A stretch of DNA of 64,000 nt from Buchnera aphidicola (Aphis helianthi) (GCF_005083845.1 NZ_CP034894.1:1-64000), one strand, 5' to 3'; numbered from the stretch's first letter, positions 35,632 through 47,941 are shown. Numbers and translations: made by a program. The notes: a model not told the origin generated them from the sequence alone.

Positions 35632-38600
35632 TTATGTCAAAGTAGAATTTAATAATTCAGATAAACTTGCAGATGCCTCTTCAGCACTAACTTGAGAAGA
35701 CGAATTATTATTACTTAATGCATGATTATTATTTATAGTTTTACGACGATTTAAACGCTCTTTATGATATGCATATCCAGTTCCTGCTGGGATTAAACGA
35801 CCAACAATAACGTTTTCTTTTAATCCTCGTAGTTCATCTTTTTTACCGGCTACTGCTGATTCTGTTAGTACTCTAGTTGTTTCTTGAAAAGATGCTGCAG
35901 ATATAAATGATTCAGTTGCTAAAGAAGCTTTAGTAATTCCTAATAAATCTCTTGAAAAAGTAGCTGGTATTTTATTTTTTTTATTTAATATTCGATTTGA
36001 AATTTTTATTCTTGAAAACTCAACTTGTTCTCCATCTAAGAAATCTGAATTTCCTGATTTAATTATTGTCGCTTTTCTAAGCATTTGTCTAATAATAACT
36101 TCAATATGTTTATCATTAATTTTTACGCCTTGTAAACGATATACTTCTTGTACTTCATTTACAATATATTTAGTTACAGATTGAACACCTCTTAAACGAA
36201 GAATATCATGCGGTGATTCTGGACCGTCAGATATAACATCACCGCGTTCTACTCGTTCGCCTTCAAATACATTTAATTGTCTCCACTTGGGAATCATTTC
36301 TTCATACGAATCACTTCCATCTACTGGAGTTATAATTAATCTTCTTTTTCCCTTTGTTTCTTTTCCAAATGAAACAATACCACTAATTTCAGCTAGAATA
36401 GCTAGTTCTTTTGGACGTCTTGCTTCAAATAAATCTGCCACCCTAGGTAATCCACCAGTTATATCTTTAGTTCCTCCTGATTCTTGAGGTACTCTTGCTA
36501 AAGTATCACCTGAACTAATTTTTACACCATCATTTAATTGTACAATTGCCTTTCCTGGTAAAAAGTATTGAGCAGGCATATCTGTACCTGAAATAAGTAC
36601 ATCGTTTCCTTTCTCATCAACAATTTTTAATGAGGGTCTTAAATCTTTACCAATAGTCATTCTTTCAGCTGTATCTAACACAACTATTGAAGATAATCCT
36701 GTTAATTCATCTGCTTGTCTTGTAATACTTTGACCATCTATCATATCTATAAATCGAACAAATCCATTAACCTCTGTAATTACTGGTATAGTATGTGGAT
36801 CCCATTTTGCTATAGTTTCTCCAGAACTAACTTCTTCTCCATTTTTTTTGGCCATTATAGATCCGTAAGGTATTTTATAACTTTCTTTTGTTCTACCAAA
36901 TTTATCAATTATATTTAATTCTACGTTTCTTGATGTGATAACTATTTTTCCAGAAGAATTAGTTACAGATTTTGCATTGTTAAGATTTATAATACCTTTA
37001 TTTTTAATTTGAATACTAGACTCAGTTGCAACTCTTGATGCAGCACCACCAATATGAAACGTTCTCATAGTTAATTGAGTCCCAGGCTCTCCTATAGATT
37101 GAGCTGCTATTACTCCTATTGCTTCTCCTTTATTAACTAGGTTCCCCCTTGCCAAATCTCTTCCATAACAGTATGAGCATACACCAAAATCGGTATCACA
37201 ATTAACTACAGATCTTACTTTTATCGTATCTATAGAATTGTTTTCCAAAAGATCACACCATTCTTCATTTAATAAAGTATTTCTCTCAATTAATACATTC
37301 TTAGTATTAGGATTCAATATATTTTCTGCAGTTACACGACCTAAAACTCTTTCACGTAATGGTTCTTTAACATCTCCACCTTCTATTAATGGTGTCATTA
37401 AAATTCCTTCATGTGTTCCACAATCGTTTTTTGTAATAACTAAATCTTGTGCCACATCTACAAGACGACGTGTTAGATAACCAGAATTAGCTGTTTTTAA
37501 TGCTGTGTCAGCTAATCCCTTTCTTGCTCCATGAGTTGAAATAAAGTATTGTAGTACATTTAAACCTTCTCTAAAGTTAGCTGTGATAGGTGTTTCAATA
37601 ATAGAACCATCAGGTTTAGCCATTAATCCGCGCATTCCAGCTAATTGACGAATTTGTGCAGCTGATCCTCGAGCTCCGGAATCTGCCATCATAAATATAC
37701 TGTTAAAAGAAGTTTGTTTTTGTAATTCTCCTTGTTTGTTTAAAACTAATTCTGTAGATAAGTTTTCCATCATTGCTTTTGCAACTCGTTCGTTAGCTGC
37801 AGCCCAAATGTCAATAACTTTATTGTATCTTTCTCCTGCTGTCACTAAACCAGATTGAAATTGTTCTTGTATTTCAGCAACTTCAATTTCTGCTTCGTGG
37901 ATAATATTTGATTTTTTTTCTGGTATAACCATATCATTAATACCTACAGATGCTCCTGATCTTGCAGCATAAGCAAAACCTGTATACATAATTTGATCAG
38001 CAAAAGTCACAGTAGGCTTTAACCCTAAAATGCGATAACATATATTTAACATTTTAGAAATATCTTTTTTCCCTAAAGTTTGATTAACTATACTAAATGG
38101 TAAACCTTTAGGAACAATCATCCATAAAATTGCTCTTCCTACAGTAGTATTAACTATTTTTTTTATAGGACTAAATTCATTATTTGCATTTTTTTGGTAT
38201 TCTATTATTCTAATTTTAACTAAAGAATGTAGTTCAGCAATTCCTAAATGATATACTTTTTCTGCCTCATTAGAACCATTTAGAAACATACCTTCTCCTT
38301 TTCCATTTATTTTTTCTCGAGTCATATAGTACAAACCTAAAACTACATCTTGAGAAGGTACGATAATTGGTTCTCCATTAGCTGGGGATAAAATGTTATT
38401 TGTAGACATCATTAAAGCTCTGGATTCTAATTGAGCTTCTAATGTTAATGGAACGTGAACAGCCATTTGATCTCCATCAAAATCAGCGTTATAAGCAGCG
38501 CACACTAATGGATGTAATTGAATGGCTTTGCCTTCTATTAAAACAGGTTCAAATGCTTGAATACCTAATCTATGTAAAGTAGGAGCACGATTTAATAACA

Positions 38601-39861
38601 CTGGATGTTCTCGAATAACTTCATCTAATATATCCCATACTACTGCTTCTTCTCTTTCTACCATTTTTTTTGCGGCTTTTATAGTAGTTGCCAAACTTCT
38701 TACTTCTAATTTTCCATATATAAATGGTTTAAAAAGTTCTAAAGCCATTTTTTTAGGCAAACCACATTGATGCAATCGTAAATAAGGACCTACAGTAATA
38801 ACTGATCGACCTGAATAATCTACACGTTTTCCAAGTAAATTTTGACGAAATCTACCTTGTTTACCTTTAATCATATCAGCTAAAGATTTAAGAGGTCTTT
38901 TATTAGATCCTGTAATAGCTCTTCCTCTTCTTCCATTATCTAGTAATGCATCTACTGCTTCTTGTAGCATTCTTTTTTCGTTTCTAACAATAATATCAGG
39001 AGCGGCTAAATCTAATAATCTTTTTAATCGATTATTTCTATTAATAACTCTTCTATACAAGTCATTAAGATCAGAAGTTGCAAACCTGCCACCATCTAAT
39101 GGTACTAGAGGTCTTAAATCAGGAGGTAATACTGGTAAAACAGTAAGAATCATCCATTCTGGTTTATTATTAGATTGTATAAATGATTCAATCAATTTAA
39201 TTCTTTTAGTTAATTTTTTTCGTTTTGTTTCGGAATTGGTTTCATTTAACTCTATTCTTAAATTTTCACATTCTTTTATTAAATGCATATTTTTCAACAA
39301 TAGTTGAATTGCTTCTGCTCCCATTGTTGCATAAAATTCATCTCCAAATTCTTCTAATGCATCTAAATATTGTTCTTCTGTTAAAATTTGATTTTTTTCA
39401 AGATTAGTCATACCTGGATCAATAACAACATAAGATTCAAAATATAGTACTCTTTCAATATCTCTTAATGGCATGTCTAATAATAAACCTATACGTGATG
39501 GTAAGGATTTTAAAAACCAAATATGAGCTGTAGGAGAAGAAAGTTCTATATGACCCATACGTTCACGTCTTACTTTACTTTGCGTAACTTCAACACCGCA
39601 TTTTTCACAGATTACACCTCGATGTTTTAATCTTTTATACTTTCCACATAAACATTCATAATCTTTAACTGGACCAAAAATACGAGCGCAAAATAATCCG
39701 TCTCTTTCTGGTTTAAAGGTACGATAGTTAATAGTTTCAGGTTTTTTAACTTCGCCAAAGGACCAAGATCTAATAACATCTGGTGATGCTAAGGAAATTT
39801 TAATGGCATCAAAATCTTCAGTTTTAGTTTGGGCTTTTAAAAATTTTAGTAAATCTTTCAC
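35632..39861 (-). CDS. rpoC: RNA polymerase beta' subunit
   Basis: Largest catalytic subunit of RNA polymerase. The 1409 residues (E. coli 1407) contain the N-terminal zinc finger ([23 protein letters not shown]), the active-site motif [12 protein letters not shown], the trigger-loop region ([24 protein letters not shown]), the second zinc site ([18 protein letters not shown]) and the C-terminal AGTGYAYH segment. It is last in the secE-nusG-rplKAJL-rpoBC series, 70 bases after rpoB. The C-terminal tail is Ser/Asn-rich. No frameshift is seen over 4.2 kb. Confidence 0.99.
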   Translation of the reverse strand: MKDLLKFLKAQTKTEDFDAIKISLASPDVIRSWSFGEVKKPETINYRTFKPERDGLFCARIFGPVKDYECLCGKYKRLKHRGVICEKCGVEVTQSKVRRERMGHIELSSPTAHIWFLKSLPSRIGLLLDMPLRDIERVLYFESYVVIDPGMTNLEKNQILTEEQYLDALEEFGDEFYATMGAEAIQLLLKNMHLIKECENLRIELNETNSETKRKKLTKRIKLIESFIQSNNKPEWMILTVLPVLPPDLRPLVPLDGGRFATSDLNDLYRRVINRNNRLKRLLDLAAPDIIVRNEKRMLQEAVDALLDNGRRGRAITGSNKRPLKSLADMIKGKQGRFRQNLLGKRVDYSGRSVITVGPYLRLHQCGLPKKMALELFKPFIYGKLEVRSLATTIKAAKKMVEREEAVVWDILDEVIREHPVLLNRAPTLHRLGIQAFEPVLIEGKAIQLHPLVCAAYNADFDGDQMAVHVPLTLEAQLESRALMMSTNNILSPANGEPIIVPSQDVVLGLYYMTREKINGKGEGMFLNGSNEAEKVYHLGIAELHSLVKIRIIEYQKNANNEFSPIKKIVNTTVGRAILWMIVPKGLPFSIVNQTLGKKDISKMLNICYRILGLKPTVTFADQIMYTGFAYAARSGASVGINDMVIPEKKSNIIHEAEIEVAEIQEQFQSGLVTAGERYNKVIDIWAAANERVAKAMMENLSTELVLNKQGELQKQTSFNSIFMMADSGARGSAAQIRQLAGMRGLMAKPDGSIIETPITANFREGLNVLQYFISTHGARKGLADTALKTANSGYLTRRLVDVAQDLVITKNDCGTHEGILMTPLIEGGDVKEPLRERVLGRVTAENILNPNTKNVLIERNTLLNEEWCDLLENNSIDTIKVRSVVNCDTDFGVCSYCYGRDLARGNLVNKGEAIGVIAAQSIGEPGTQLTMRTFHIGGAASRVATESSIQIKNKGIINLNNAKSVTNSSGKIVITSRNVELNIIDKFGRTKESYKIPYGSIMAKKNGEEVSSGETIAKWDPHTIPVITEVNGFVRFIDMIDGQSITRQADELTGLSSIVVLDTAERMTIGKDLRPSLKIVDEKGNDVLISGTDMPAQYFLPGKAIVQLNDGVKISSGDTLARVPQESGGTKDITGGLPRVADLFEARRPKELAILAEISGIVSFGKETKGKRRLIITPVDGSDSYEEMIPKWRQLNVFEGERVERGDVISDGPESPHDILRLRGVQSVTKYIVNEVQEVYRLQGVKINDKHIEVIIRQMLRKATIIKSGNSDFLDGEQVEFSRIKISNRILNKKNKIPATFSRDLLGITKASLATESFISAASFQETTRVLTESAVAGKKDELRGLKENVIVGRLIPAGTGYAYHKERLNRRKTINNNHALSNNNSSSQVSAEEASASLSELLNSTLT

Positions 39862-39931
39862 GCATGAGCTCTCATTGGAGTGAAACTTTTGAAGGTTTTA
39901 AATCTATATATTCACTAATATATTAAATGTT

Positions 39932-42900
39932 TTATTCGTTTTCTAATTCGATATTAATTCCTAGTGAACGAATCTCTTTTAGTAGCACGTTAAATGATTC
40001 TGGCATCCCAGGTTCCATTTGATGATTACCATCTACAATATTTTTATACATTTTTGTTCTTCCATTAACATCGTCAGATTTAACGGTTAACATTTCTTGC
40101 AATGTATAAGAAGCTCCATATGCTTCTAACGCCCAAACTTCCATTTCTCCAAAGCGTTGTCCACCAAACTGAGCTTTTCCTCCTAATGGTTGTTGAGTTA
40201 CAAGACTATAAGAACCGGTTGAACGAGCATGCATTTTATCATCTACTAAATGGTTTAATTTTAACATATACATATAACCAACAGTAACAGGTCTTTCAAA
40301 TTTTTCTCCTGTTCTTCCATCAAATAGAAAAATTTGTCCAGATATAGGTAAATTGGCGAATTTTAACATTTGTTTTATTTCTTTTTCTTTTGCACCATCA
40401 AAAACTGGTGTTGCAATAGGAAAACCTTTTCTTAGATTATTTGCTAAATGTAGTATTTCTTCATTTGAAAATTTGTCTAAATTTACTTTTTGTCTTAAGT
40501 TTTCTCCTAAATCGAAAGTTTTTTGAATAAATTTTTTTAAGTGAGATATTTTTTCTTGTTTTTTGAGCATATTATTAATTTGATCACCAATTCCCTTTGC
40601 AGCCATGCCTAAATGTGTTTCTAATATTTGTCCAATATTCATACGTGATGGTACTCCTAAAGGATTTAAAACAATATCTACTGGTATACCGTTTTCATCA
40701 TATGGCATATCTTCAACAGGATTGATTTTAGAAATAACTCCTTTGTTACCATGTCTTCCAGCCATTTTATCACCAGGTTGTATTTGACGTTTTACTGCTA
40801 AATATACTTTTACTATTTTTAATACTCCTGGTGCAAGATCGTCACCTTGTATAATTTTTCGACGTTTTATTTCTATTTTTTTTTCAAATTCTTTTTTTAG
40901 TTCATTATTCTGTTGTATAAATTTCTCCATTTCTTTATTTTTATCTTGTTCTTTAACATTGATTGTAAGCCATTGTTCTAAAGGCAATTTATTTAAATAG
41001 TCTAATTCAATGTTAAAAGATAGAAGAGTTTTTTTTATTTTTAAAAATAAGCTTAATTGAAATATTTTAAATTCTTCTGTAAGATCTTTTTTTGCTTTCT
41101 TAAGTTGCATATCTTCAATTTCTAAAGCTCTTTTATCTTTTTTTACACCATCTCTTGTAAAAATTTGAACATCAATGACTGTTCCAGATACTCCATTAGG
41201 AACTCTTAATGATGAATCTTTTACATCTGATGCTTTTTCACCGAAAATAGCACGTAATAATTTTTCTTCTGGGGTTAATTGTGTTTCTCCTTTAGGTGTT
41301 ACTTTGCCAACTAAAATATCTCCTCCAGTTACTTCGGCTCCAATGTATACAATTCCTGATTCATCTAATTTACATAAAGCTGCTTCTCCTACATTAGGTA
41401 TATCTGAACTAATTTCTTCAGGTCCTAGTTTAGTATCTCTAGATATACAAGATAATTCTTGAATATGAATCGTAGTAAAACGATCTTCTTGTACGACTTT
41501 TTCTGAAACTAATATAGAATCTTCAAAGTTATATCCATTCCAAGGCATAAAAGCAACTCGCATGTTTTGCCCTAATGCTAGTTCACCTAAATCAGTAGAT
41601 GGTCCATCAGCTAATACATCTCCTTTGTTTATTTTTTCATTTAATTGAACACACGGTTTTTGATTAATACAAGTGTTTTGATTTGAACGAGTGTATTTAG
41701 TTAAATTATAAATATCTATACCTGATTCTCCTAAAAATGTTTCATTATCATTAACTTTAATAATAATTCGAGAAGCATCTACATATTGAATCATACCACT
41801 TCTTTTTGCTACAATTGTTACTCCTGAATCTACAGCTACTGCTCTTTCCATTCCAGTCCCTACTAAGGGTTTATCAGTTTTTAGAGTAGGCACTGCTTGA
41901 CGTTGCATATTAGCTCCCATTAAAGCTCTATTTGCATCATCATGTTCAAGAAAAGGAATCAAAGATGCTCCAACAGATACAATTTGTTGAGTAGAAACAT
42001 CCATATAATCTACTTGATTACGATTAAATAAACTTGATTCTCCTTTATGCCTACAAGTTACTAAATCATCCATAAAAAAATTATTATGATCTATATTTGT
42101 ATTGGCCTGTGCAATAATATAATTTCCTTCTTCTATTGCAGATAAATAGTGTATTTCTTTTGTAACTAATCCATTTTTTACCTTTCTATAAGGTGTTTCT
42201 AAAAAACCATATGAGTTAGTTCTTGCATATACTGATAAAGAATTAATTAATCCAATATTAGGACCTTCTGGGGTTTCGATTGGACACACTCGACCATAAT
42301 GTGTTGGGTGAACGTCTCTTACTTCAAAACCAGCTCTTTCTCTAGTTAAACCACCTAATCCTAAAGCTGAAATTCTTCTTTTATGTGTAATTTCTGATAA
42401 AGGATTATTTTGGTCCATAAATTGTGATAATTGACTAGAACCAAAAAACTCTTTTACAGCTGCAGATATTGGTTTGGCATTAATCATATCTTGTGGCATT
42501 AAAGTTTCTAAATCTCCTACTGATAATCTTTCCTTAACAGCTCTTTCTACTCTTACTAAACCAAGTCTAAATTGATTTTCTGCCATTTCTCCTACCGATC
42601 TAATTCGTCTATTTCCTAAATGATCAATATCATCTACCTCTCCTTTTCCATTTCGAATATCAATTAATTTTTTTATTACATCAATTATATCTTCTTTATT
42701 TAAAGTTCCTGGACCTTCAATTTTTTCACGTGATAAAGATCTATTAAATTTCATGCGTCCAACAGATGAAAGATCATATCGATCTTCAGAAAAAAACAAA
42801 TTTTCAAATAGATTTTCTGTAGCTTCTTTTGTTAGTGGTTCTCCAGGTCTCATAACACGATAAATTTCCATTAATGCACTTGATCTATCATTTGATGAAT

Positions 42901-43987
42901 CAATACGAAGTGTTTCAGAAATATATGGACCATGATCTAAATCATTAGTAAAAAGTGTTTCGATATATAAAAAATTTAGTTTTCTTAATTTTGTTAATAC
43001 TTCTAAAGATAATTCTGTATTAGCTGAAATAATTATTTCTTTTGTTATTGGATGTAAATAATTTTTTGATACTATTCTTCCCAAAATATATTCTACTGGG
43101 ACTATAATAGACGTAATGTTAAATTTTTTTAATTCTTGAATATGTCTAGCAGTGATACGACGACCTTTTTTAATGTATATTTTTCCGTTTTTCTGAATAT
43201 CAAAAGAAGCAGTTTCACCTCGAAGTCTTTCTGAAACTAGTTCTAATTCAATTTTATTATTATTTATTTTAAAAATATTTTTTTCAAAAAATAAATTTAA
43301 TATTTCTTCTGTATTATAATTTAGAGCACGTAAAATAATAGTTACTGGCAACTTTCTTCGTCTATCAATTCTAACAAATAAATTATCTTTTGGATCAAAT
43401 TCAAAATCTAACCAAGATCCTCTATAAGGAATGATACGAGCATTATATAAAACCTTTCCTGATGAATGTGTCTTTCCTTTATCACTATCAAAAAACACGC
43501 CAGGACTTCGATGTAATTGAGATACAACAACTCTTTCTGTACCATTAATTATAAAAGTTCCATTATTTGTCATTAATGGTATTTCACCCATATATACTTC
43601 TTGTTCTTTAATATCTTTAACTGTAGGTTCTGATATATCACGTTCATAAATAACTAATCTTAGTTTAACTCTTAATGGAGCGGAGTAAGTAGCGCCTCGT
43701 ATTTGACATTCTTTAACATCAAATGTTGCTTCACCTAATCGGTAACTTACATATTGCAATTCAGAATTACCATTATAACCACGTATAGGAAAAACTGATT
43801 GAAAAGCTGCTTCTAATCCGTGTTGTCCTTGTGCGTCTATTTTAATAAATTTTTTATAAGAGTTTAATTGAATAGAAAGAAGATATGGTATATCCAAAAT
43901 TTGAGGACGTTTTCCAAAATCTTTACGAATACGTTTTTTTTCGGTGTAAGAGTAAACCATAGAGTTCCTGCGATTGTTGACAGACAA
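39932..43987 (-). CDS. rpoB: RNA polymerase beta subunit
   Basis: Catalytic subunit and rifampicin target. The 1351 residues (E. coli 1342) keep the rifampicin pocket [28 protein letters not shown] with wild-type-looking residues at the main resistance positions, the catalytic-region [27 protein letters not shown], and [14 protein letters not shown]. The extra length lies in Lys/Glu-rich segments near residue 980-1040. It is preceded by a hairpin between rplL and rpoB, as in E. coli. No internal damage. Confidence 0.99.
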   Translation of the reverse strand: MSVNNRRNSMVYSYTEKKRIRKDFGKRPQILDIPYLLSIQLNSYKKFIKIDAQGQHGLEAAFQSVFPIRGYNGNSELQYVSYRLGEATFDVKECQIRGATYSAPLRVKLRLVIYERDISEPTVKDIKEQEVYMGEIPLMTNNGTFIINGTERVVVSQLHRSPGVFFDSDKGKTHSSGKVLYNARIIPYRGSWLDFEFDPKDNLFVRIDRRRKLPVTIILRALNYNTEEILNLFFEKNIFKINNNKIELELVSERLRGETASFDIQKNGKIYIKKGRRITARHIQELKKFNITSIIVPVEYILGRIVSKNYLHPITKEIIISANTELSLEVLTKLRKLNFLYIETLFTNDLDHGPYISETLRIDSSNDRSSALMEIYRVMRPGEPLTKEATENLFENLFFSEDRYDLSSVGRMKFNRSLSREKIEGPGTLNKEDIIDVIKKLIDIRNGKGEVDDIDHLGNRRIRSVGEMAENQFRLGLVRVERAVKERLSVGDLETLMPQDMINAKPISAAVKEFFGSSQLSQFMDQNNPLSEITHKRRISALGLGGLTRERAGFEVRDVHPTHYGRVCPIETPEGPNIGLINSLSVYARTNSYGFLETPYRKVKNGLVTKEIHYLSAIEEGNYIIAQANTNIDHNNFFMDDLVTCRHKGESSLFNRNQVDYMDVSTQQIVSVGASLIPFLEHDDANRALMGANMQRQAVPTLKTDKPLVGTGMERAVAVDSGVTIVAKRSGMIQYVDASRIIIKVNDNETFLGESGIDIYNLTKYTRSNQNTCINQKPCVQLNEKINKGDVLADGPSTDLGELALGQNMRVAFMPWNGYNFEDSILVSEKVVQEDRFTTIHIQELSCISRDTKLGPEEISSDIPNVGEAALCKLDESGIVYIGAEVTGGDILVGKVTPKGETQLTPEEKLLRAIFGEKASDVKDSSLRVPNGVSGTVIDVQIFTRDGVKKDKRALEIEDMQLKKAKKDLTEEFKIFQLSLFLKIKKTLLSFNIELDYLNKLPLEQWLTINVKEQDKNKEMEKFIQQNNELKKEFEKKIEIKRRKIIQGDDLAPGVLKIVKVYLAVKRQIQPGDKMAGRHGNKGVISKINPVEDMPYDENGIPVDIVLNPLGVPSRMNIGQILETHLGMAAKGIGDQINNMLKKQEKISHLKKFIQKTFDLGENLRQKVNLDKFSNEEILHLANNLRKGFPIATPVFDGAKEKEIKQMLKFANLPISGQIFLFDGRTGEKFERPVTVGYMYMLKLNHLVDDKMHARSTGSYSLVTQQPLGGKAQFGGQRFGEMEVWALEAYGASYTLQEMLTVKSDDVNGRTKMYKNIVDGNHQMEPGMPESFNVLLKEIRSLGINIELENE

Positions 43988-44083
43988 ATTAATGGTAATA
44001 TTATTGTCTTTTGATCTGAAGAAGAGATATTTTTTAATTTTAATTACTTATTTTAGTCATTTAAATATTTTATTATATAAAAG

Positions 44084-44108
44084 GGCTGGTGAATTGAAAA
44101 CACCAGCC
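44084..44108 (-). terminator. rplL-rpoB attenuator-like hairpin
   Basis: GGCTGGTG (44084-44091) and CACCAGCC (44101-44108) form a perfect 8-bp G+C-rich stem with a 9-base loop; on the minus strand it is followed by TTTT. It lies between rplL and rpoB, where E. coli has an attenuator that lets only part of transcription continue into rpoBC. A leaky terminator is the likeliest role. Confidence 0.7.
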
Positions 44109-44145
44109 ATATGCAGAATTTGATTACATAAAAATATATAATATT

Positions 44146-44514
44146 TTATTTAATTTCGATTTCAGCACCAACATCTTCTAAAGTTTTTTTCAACGATTCT
44201 GCGTCTTTTTTGTTAATATTTTCTTTTATGACAGTTGGTGCAGATTCTACTAAATCTTTAGCTTCTTTAAGTCCTAAACCAGTTGCACTACGAACGCTTT
44301 TGATCACTGATACTTTATTAGGACCAATAACTTTTAAAAAAACATCAAACTCTGTTTTTTCTTCAGCAGCTTTTTTTTCATTATTATTATTGGACTGCAT
44401 AGACATATTTGCAGAAACTCCAAATTTTTTTTCCATTGCTGAAATAAGTTCAATAATATTCATTATCGACATTTCTGATACAGCTTCTAAAATTTGTTCT
44501 TTAGTAATAGACAT
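44146..44514 (-). CDS. rplL: 50S ribosomal protein L7/L12
   Basis: Multi-copy stalk protein that recruits translation GTPases. I start it at 44514 ([16 protein letters not shown]), aligned with E. coli and with AGGAA nine bases upstream; reading from 44535 adds seven unrelated residues. The product is 122 residues (E. coli 121): an N-terminal dimer domain, a hinge that is Asn/Lys-rich ([12 protein letters not shown]) instead of the usual Ala-rich linker, and the conserved C-terminal domain [37 protein letters not shown]. Hairpins flank the gene on both sides. Confidence 0.97.
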   Translation of the reverse strand: MSITKEQILEAVSEMSIMNIIELISAMEKKFGVSANMSMQSNNNNEKKAAEEKTEFDVFLKVIGPNKVSVIKSVRSATGLGLKEAKDLVESAPTVIKENINKKDAESLKKTLEDVGAEIEIK

Positions 44515-44575
44515 AACAATAATTCCTAATAACAATTAGAATTATTTTAGATGTTAATAATACATCAAAAATAAT

Positions 44576-44593
44576 AACCTCTTTTAAGAGGTT
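44576..44593 (-). other. hairpin spanning the rplJ stop codon
   Basis: AACCTCTT (44576-44583) and AAGAGGTT (44586-44593) are perfectly complementary across the end of rplJ, including its stop codon; the two-base spacing means the top pairs probably open to a larger loop. It lies before the rplL ribosome site and may define or protect separate rplJ and rplL mRNA segments. Function is inferred. Confidence 0.5.
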
Positions 44594-45081
44594 TCTTTTT
44601 TCTTTTTTATAGCAGATAATGTATAAATAAGTTTTCCAGCAGCTGATATTTTTAATATTAATAAAAGTTTTGCTATTGCTTCTTCATAAGTTGGCATATC
44701 TGCAAGTTGATTAATTTCTAAGTTAGATAGCAGTTTACCTTCAAAAACCGCTCCTGTAATTTTAAAATTTTTGTTTTTTTTTTCAAATTCTGTAAATAAT
44801 CGAACCCCGCTACCTGGATGATTTGTAGAATAAGCTATAAGAGTTGAACCTTTTACAATTTCTTTTAAACATTCAAAAGCTGTATTTTTAATGGCTAAAG
44901 CTAGTAAGGTATTTCGAACAATGCTCATTTTTACGCCTAATTTACGTCCTGACTGTCTTAATTGATTTATTTTATTTACTGAAATTCCTTGAGAGTCCGC
45001 AATTACAGCTGATAAAGCCGAATTAGAAATTTGATGTATTTTAGAAACAATTATTTTTTTTTTATCAAGATTCAATGCCAT
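44584..45081 (-). CDS. rplJ: 50S ribosomal protein L10
   Basis: Base of the ribosomal stalk, binding L7/L12 dimers and 23S rRNA. The 165 residues equal E. coli and begin MALNLDKKKIIVSKIHQISNSALSAVIADSQGI; the central RNA-binding part (RNTLLALAIKNTAFE) and the C-terminal helix for L12 (TYEEAIAKLLLILKIS) are present. GGAG lies upstream. A 190-base leader separates it from rplA, where E. coli has the L10 autoregulatory leader. Confidence 0.97.
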   Translation of the reverse strand: MALNLDKKKIIVSKIHQISNSALSAVIADSQGISVNKINQLRQSGRKLGVKMSIVRNTLLALAIKNTAFECLKEIVKGSTLIAYSTNHPGSGVRLFTEFEKKNKNFKITGAVFEGKLLSNLEINQLADMPTYEEAIAKLLLILKISAAGKLIYTLSAIKKKKETS

Positions 45082-45271
45082 TTTATCGTATTCTCCTACA
45101 TTTTTATTTAGAGAAAAGATTTTTAATTAATTTTAAAGCAATAATTAGGATTAGTATTATTGTTTCTTTGTGATTATAAAAAATTTATTAAAATAAATTT
45201 TGAATTTTTAAAAGGGGATACCATTATAAATAATTTTTTTTCTATCGTAAAGTAAAAACATTTTATTATAA
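45082..45271 (-). promoter_or_regulatory. rplA-rplJ leader region, possible L10 leader
   Basis: This 190-base spacer is unusually long for the operon, and in E. coli the equivalent spacer holds the rplJ promoter and the RNA to which the L10-L12 complex binds. A small G+C patch (minus-strand GGTATCCCC near 45215-45223) is the only distinctive element. I cannot confirm the conserved kink-turn structure by eye. Confidence 0.25.
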
Positions 45272-45964
45272 TTAAGATAGATTTGATTGATCTATAGTTA
45301 AACCTATTCCCATAGTACTAGATAAAACAATTTTTTTGATATATATTCCTTTAGATTGTGGTGGTTTGGCTTTTTTTATCGATTCTAAAAAAGTATTGAA
45401 ATTATCTTTAATCTGGTCTTTTTTAAAGTTAATTCTTCCGATAGTAGCATGAATAATTCCATTTTTATCATTTCGATAACAAATTTGTCCTGTTTTTGCG
45501 TTTTTAATTGCCTCATCAATATTGGTTGTAACTGTACCTAATTTGGGATTAGGCATTAGTCCTCGAGGTCCTAATATATGACCTAATTGAGTTACAATTT
45601 TCATAGCATCTGGTGATGCAATAACAGTATTGAATATAATACCTTCCTTTTTTATTTTTTCCGCTAAATCTTCCATTCCAATATATTCTGCACCAGCGTT
45701 TTTTGCTATTTCAATATTTTTGCCTTGAGTAAATACAGCAACTTTAATAACACGACCTATGCCATGTGGTAATATAGTAGTTCCTCGAATATTTTGATCT
45801 GATTTTTTTGGGTTTATTCCTAAATTAATAGCAATATCAATGCTTTCAATAAAATTGACTTTTGATGAATTTTTTAATAAAGTTATTATTTTATCAATGT
45901 CATATGACTTTTCAACGTTAATATCTTTCTTTATTGTATTCATACGTTTAGTAATTTTAACCAT
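45272..45964 (-). CDS. rplA: 50S ribosomal protein L1
   Basis: Forms the mobile L1 stalk on the 50S subunit; in E. coli also a translational repressor of rplKA. The 230 residues (E. coli 234) show [13 protein letters not shown] at the start, [53 protein letters not shown] and the C-terminal [15 protein letters not shown]. It begins two bases after the rplK stop. The final few residues are trimmed relative to E. coli. Confidence 0.97.
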   Translation of the reverse strand: MVKITKRMNTIKKDINVEKSYDIDKIITLLKNSSKVNFIESIDIAINLGINPKKSDQNIRGTTILPHGIGRVIKVAVFTQGKNIEIAKNAGAEYIGMEDLAEKIKKEGIIFNTVIASPDAMKIVTQLGHILGPRGLMPNPKLGTVTTNIDEAIKNAKTGQICYRNDKNGIIHATIGRINFKKDQIKDNFNTFLESIKKAKPPQSKGIYIKKIVLSSTMGIGLTIDQSNLS

Positions 45965-45966
45965 AA

Positions 45967-46395
45967 TTAATCCTCGATAATTAAACCCATAGATTTAGCT
46001 GTACCTTTAATAGATTGAATGATATTTTCAATATTTGAACCAGTCATATCTTTTTCTTTTATTCTAGCTATTTCTTCAATTTGTAAATTTGTTACTTTAC
46101 CTTTTGTTTCGATTTTGGGTTTACTAGATCCGGATTTAATTCCAGCAGCTTTTTTTAATAAAATAGAAGCTGGAGGTGTTTTTGTAATAAATGTAAATGA
46201 ACGATCAGAATATACTGTTATAATTACTGGTATAGGTAATCCTTTTTCTATATTTGCCGTTTTTTCATTAAATAATTTACAAAATTCCATGATATTTACT
46301 CCTTTTTGTCCTAATGCAGGACCTATTGGAGGACTTGGATTAGCCATACCAGCAGATACTTGAAGTTTTATATAAGATTGTATTTTTTTTGCCAT
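45967..46395 (-). CDS. rplK: 50S ribosomal protein L11
   Basis: Binds 23S rRNA at the GTPase-associated centre. The 142 residues equal E. coli and keep the Pro-rich N-terminal domain ([34 protein letters not shown]) and the C-terminal rRNA-binding domain ([30 protein letters not shown]). Only 27 bases separate it from nusG, so the promoter and L1-binding leader present in E. coli have no room; rplK is presumably read from the nusG transcript. Confidence 0.97.
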   Translation of the reverse strand: MAKKIQSYIKLQVSAGMANPSPPIGPALGQKGVNIMEFCKLFNEKTANIEKGLPIPVIITVYSDRSFTFITKTPPASILLKKAAGIKSGSSKPKIETKGKVTNLQIEEIARIKEKDMTGSNIENIIQSIKGTAKSMGLIIED

Positions 46396-46422
46396 ATTAA
46401 GATTTTCCTTATAAAAATGTTT

Positions 46423-46968
46423 TTAATTTTTTTCAACTTGTCTAAAGTCTAACTCTACAGGAGTAGATCTACCAAAAATCGAAACAGATACTTTTAATCT
46501 ACTTTTTTCATAATCTACTTCTTCGACAACTCCATTAAAATCTGCAAAAGGACCATCATTAACTCGAATCATTTCTCCAGGTTCAAATAAAGTTTTAGGT
46601 CTTGGTTTGTCACCAATTTGACGTAGTCTATTAACAATAGTTTCTACTTCTTTATCACTGATTGGTGATGGTTTATCTGATTTTCCTCCAATAAAACCTA
46701 GTACTCTAGGAATATTCCTCATTAAATGCCAAGTTGTATCTGTCATAATCATTTGAATTAAAACATATCCTGGAAAAAATTTATGTTCACTTTTTCTACG
46801 CTGTCCACCTCGAATTTCAACAACTTCTTCAGAAGGAACCATAACTTCACCAAAAAATTCTTGCATTTTATTTAATTTCACATGTTCTCGTATTGATTGA
46901 GCAACACGACTTTCAAAACCAGAAAAAGCTTGTAAAACATACCATTTTTTTTTTGGATTTTCGTGCAT
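46423..46968 (-). CDS. nusG: transcription antitermination factor NusG
   Basis: RNA polymerase elongation factor that links transcription to Rho or to the ribosome. The 181 residues (same as E. coli) have the NGN domain ([45 protein letters not shown]) and the C-terminal KOW domain ([37 protein letters not shown]). It starts two bases after the secE stop. Conservation is high throughout. Confidence 0.98.
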   Translation of the reverse strand: MHENPKKKWYVLQAFSGFESRVAQSIREHVKLNKMQEFFGEVMVPSEEVVEIRGGQRRKSEHKFFPGYVLIQMIMTDTTWHLMRNIPRVLGFIGGKSDKPSPISDKEVETIVNRLRQIGDKPRPKTLFEPGEMIRVNDGPFADFNGVVEEVDYEKSRLKVSVSIFGRSTPVELDFRQVEKN

Positions 46969-46970
46969 TT

Positions 46971-47354
46971 TTATAACCTTAAACTAATAATAAATGCTAT
47001 TAAACGAAATATAATACTATCTAAACCCCATAAAAGTAGTGACATAAATATTGTTACAAAAATAATGATAAATGTAGTATATAAAGTTTCTTTATATTTA
47101 GGCCATATTATTTTTTGCATTTCACTTTTTGATGCATTTATATACGCTAGGATAGCTTTGCCTTTTTTTGTGTAAATTAAAATAGCAATTGTACAACTAA
47201 TTAAAAAAATTATTAACGAAATTCGAATAAATAAATTTATTTTATTAAAATAACAGTGAATTAAAATACATAAAATAAAATTTATAAGTATAAAAATCCA
47301 TTTTATTTTTTCTATATTTTTATTTTTTTTTTGGTTAGAAATTTGTATACTCAT
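46971..47354 (-). CDS. secE: protein translocase subunit SecE
   Basis: Essential clamp subunit of the SecYEG channel in the inner membrane. I start at 47354 ([10 protein letters not shown]), with a strong AGGAGA four bases before the ATG, giving 127 residues, the E. coli length; reading from 47438 would add 28 residues upstream of that ribosome site. Three hydrophobic helices are visible, and the conserved cytoplasmic-TM3 segment [19 protein letters not shown]...[12 protein letters not shown] ends the protein. A ten-A tract lies at 47323-47332. Confidence 0.96.
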   Translation of the reverse strand: MSIQISNQKKNKNIEKIKWIFILINFILCILIHCYFNKINLFIRISLIIFLISCTIAILIYTKKGKAILAYINASKSEMQKIIWPKYKETLYTTFIIIFVTIFMSLLLWGLDSIIFRLIAFIISLRL

Positions 47355-47387
47355 GTTTTCTCCTGAGAATTGTAAAAAATTAAATAA

Positions 47388-47415
47388 TTCAAGAAATATA
47401 TTAGACTTTCTTGAA
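47388..47415 (-). other. 9-bp inverted repeat in the secE leader
   Basis: TTCAAGAAA (47388-47396) and TTTCTTGAA (47407-47415) form a perfect stem with a 10-base loop, 34 bases before the secE start codon. It lies in the 223-base spacer from which tufB has been lost. It could be a remnant operon-end structure or a leader hairpin. Confidence 0.45.
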
Positions 47416-47577
47416 AGTTTAATTTTTTTATAATACATATGTTACAAATTTTTTGAAAAATAAAAATTGTATTTAGAGTATATTTTCATTTCAGGATTTA
47501 GATAATTTTAAAGGTGAGATTTTTTATGGATTGAATATTATTTTTGAAATTTTGTATTAGAATATATTTTTTTAAAA

Positions 47578-47650
47578 TGCTGATACCCAGAATTGAACTG
47601 GGGACCTCACCCTTACCAAGGGTGTGCTCTACCCACTGAGCCATATCAGC
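47578..47650 (-). tRNA. thrT: tRNA-Thr (GGT)
   Basis: 73 bases on the minus strand. Acceptor GCTGATA pairs with TATCAGC, the anticodon loop TTGGTAA sits on a paired CACCC/GGGTG stem, the T stem is CCCAG/CTGGG, and the discriminator is A. T follows directly, so CCA is not encoded. It is the last tRNA of the thrU-tyrU-glyT-thrT order known from E. coli. Confidence 0.97.
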
Positions 47651-47662
47651 AGCATTTTTTTA

Positions 47663-47734
<72 letters not shown>

Positions 47735-47748
47735 ATGTGTAATGTTTT

Positions 47749-47830
47749 TGGTGGGAGAAGGATTCGAACCTTCGAAGTCTCAGACGGCAGATTTACAGTC
47801 TGCTCCCTTTAGCCACTCGGGAATCCCACC
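47749..47830 (-). tRNA. tyrU: tRNA-Tyr (GTA)
   Basis: 82 bases on the minus strand, a class II tRNA with a long variable arm. Acceptor GGTGGGA pairs with TCCCACC, the anticodon loop CTGTAAA is on a paired GCAGA/TCTGC stem, the T stem GAAGG/CCTTC is intact, and the discriminator is A. No CCA is encoded. Confidence 0.97.
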
Positions 47831-47844
47831 TATTAAAACATTTT

Positions 47845-47917
<73 letters not shown>

Positions 47918-47941
47918 ATTAAATAAACTTTGTTTTTTAAT

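Noticed and set aside
46019-46363. 114-codon plus-strand frame opposite rplK
   Set aside because: Pure complement of a conserved ribosomal protein gene, with no ribosome site or homology.
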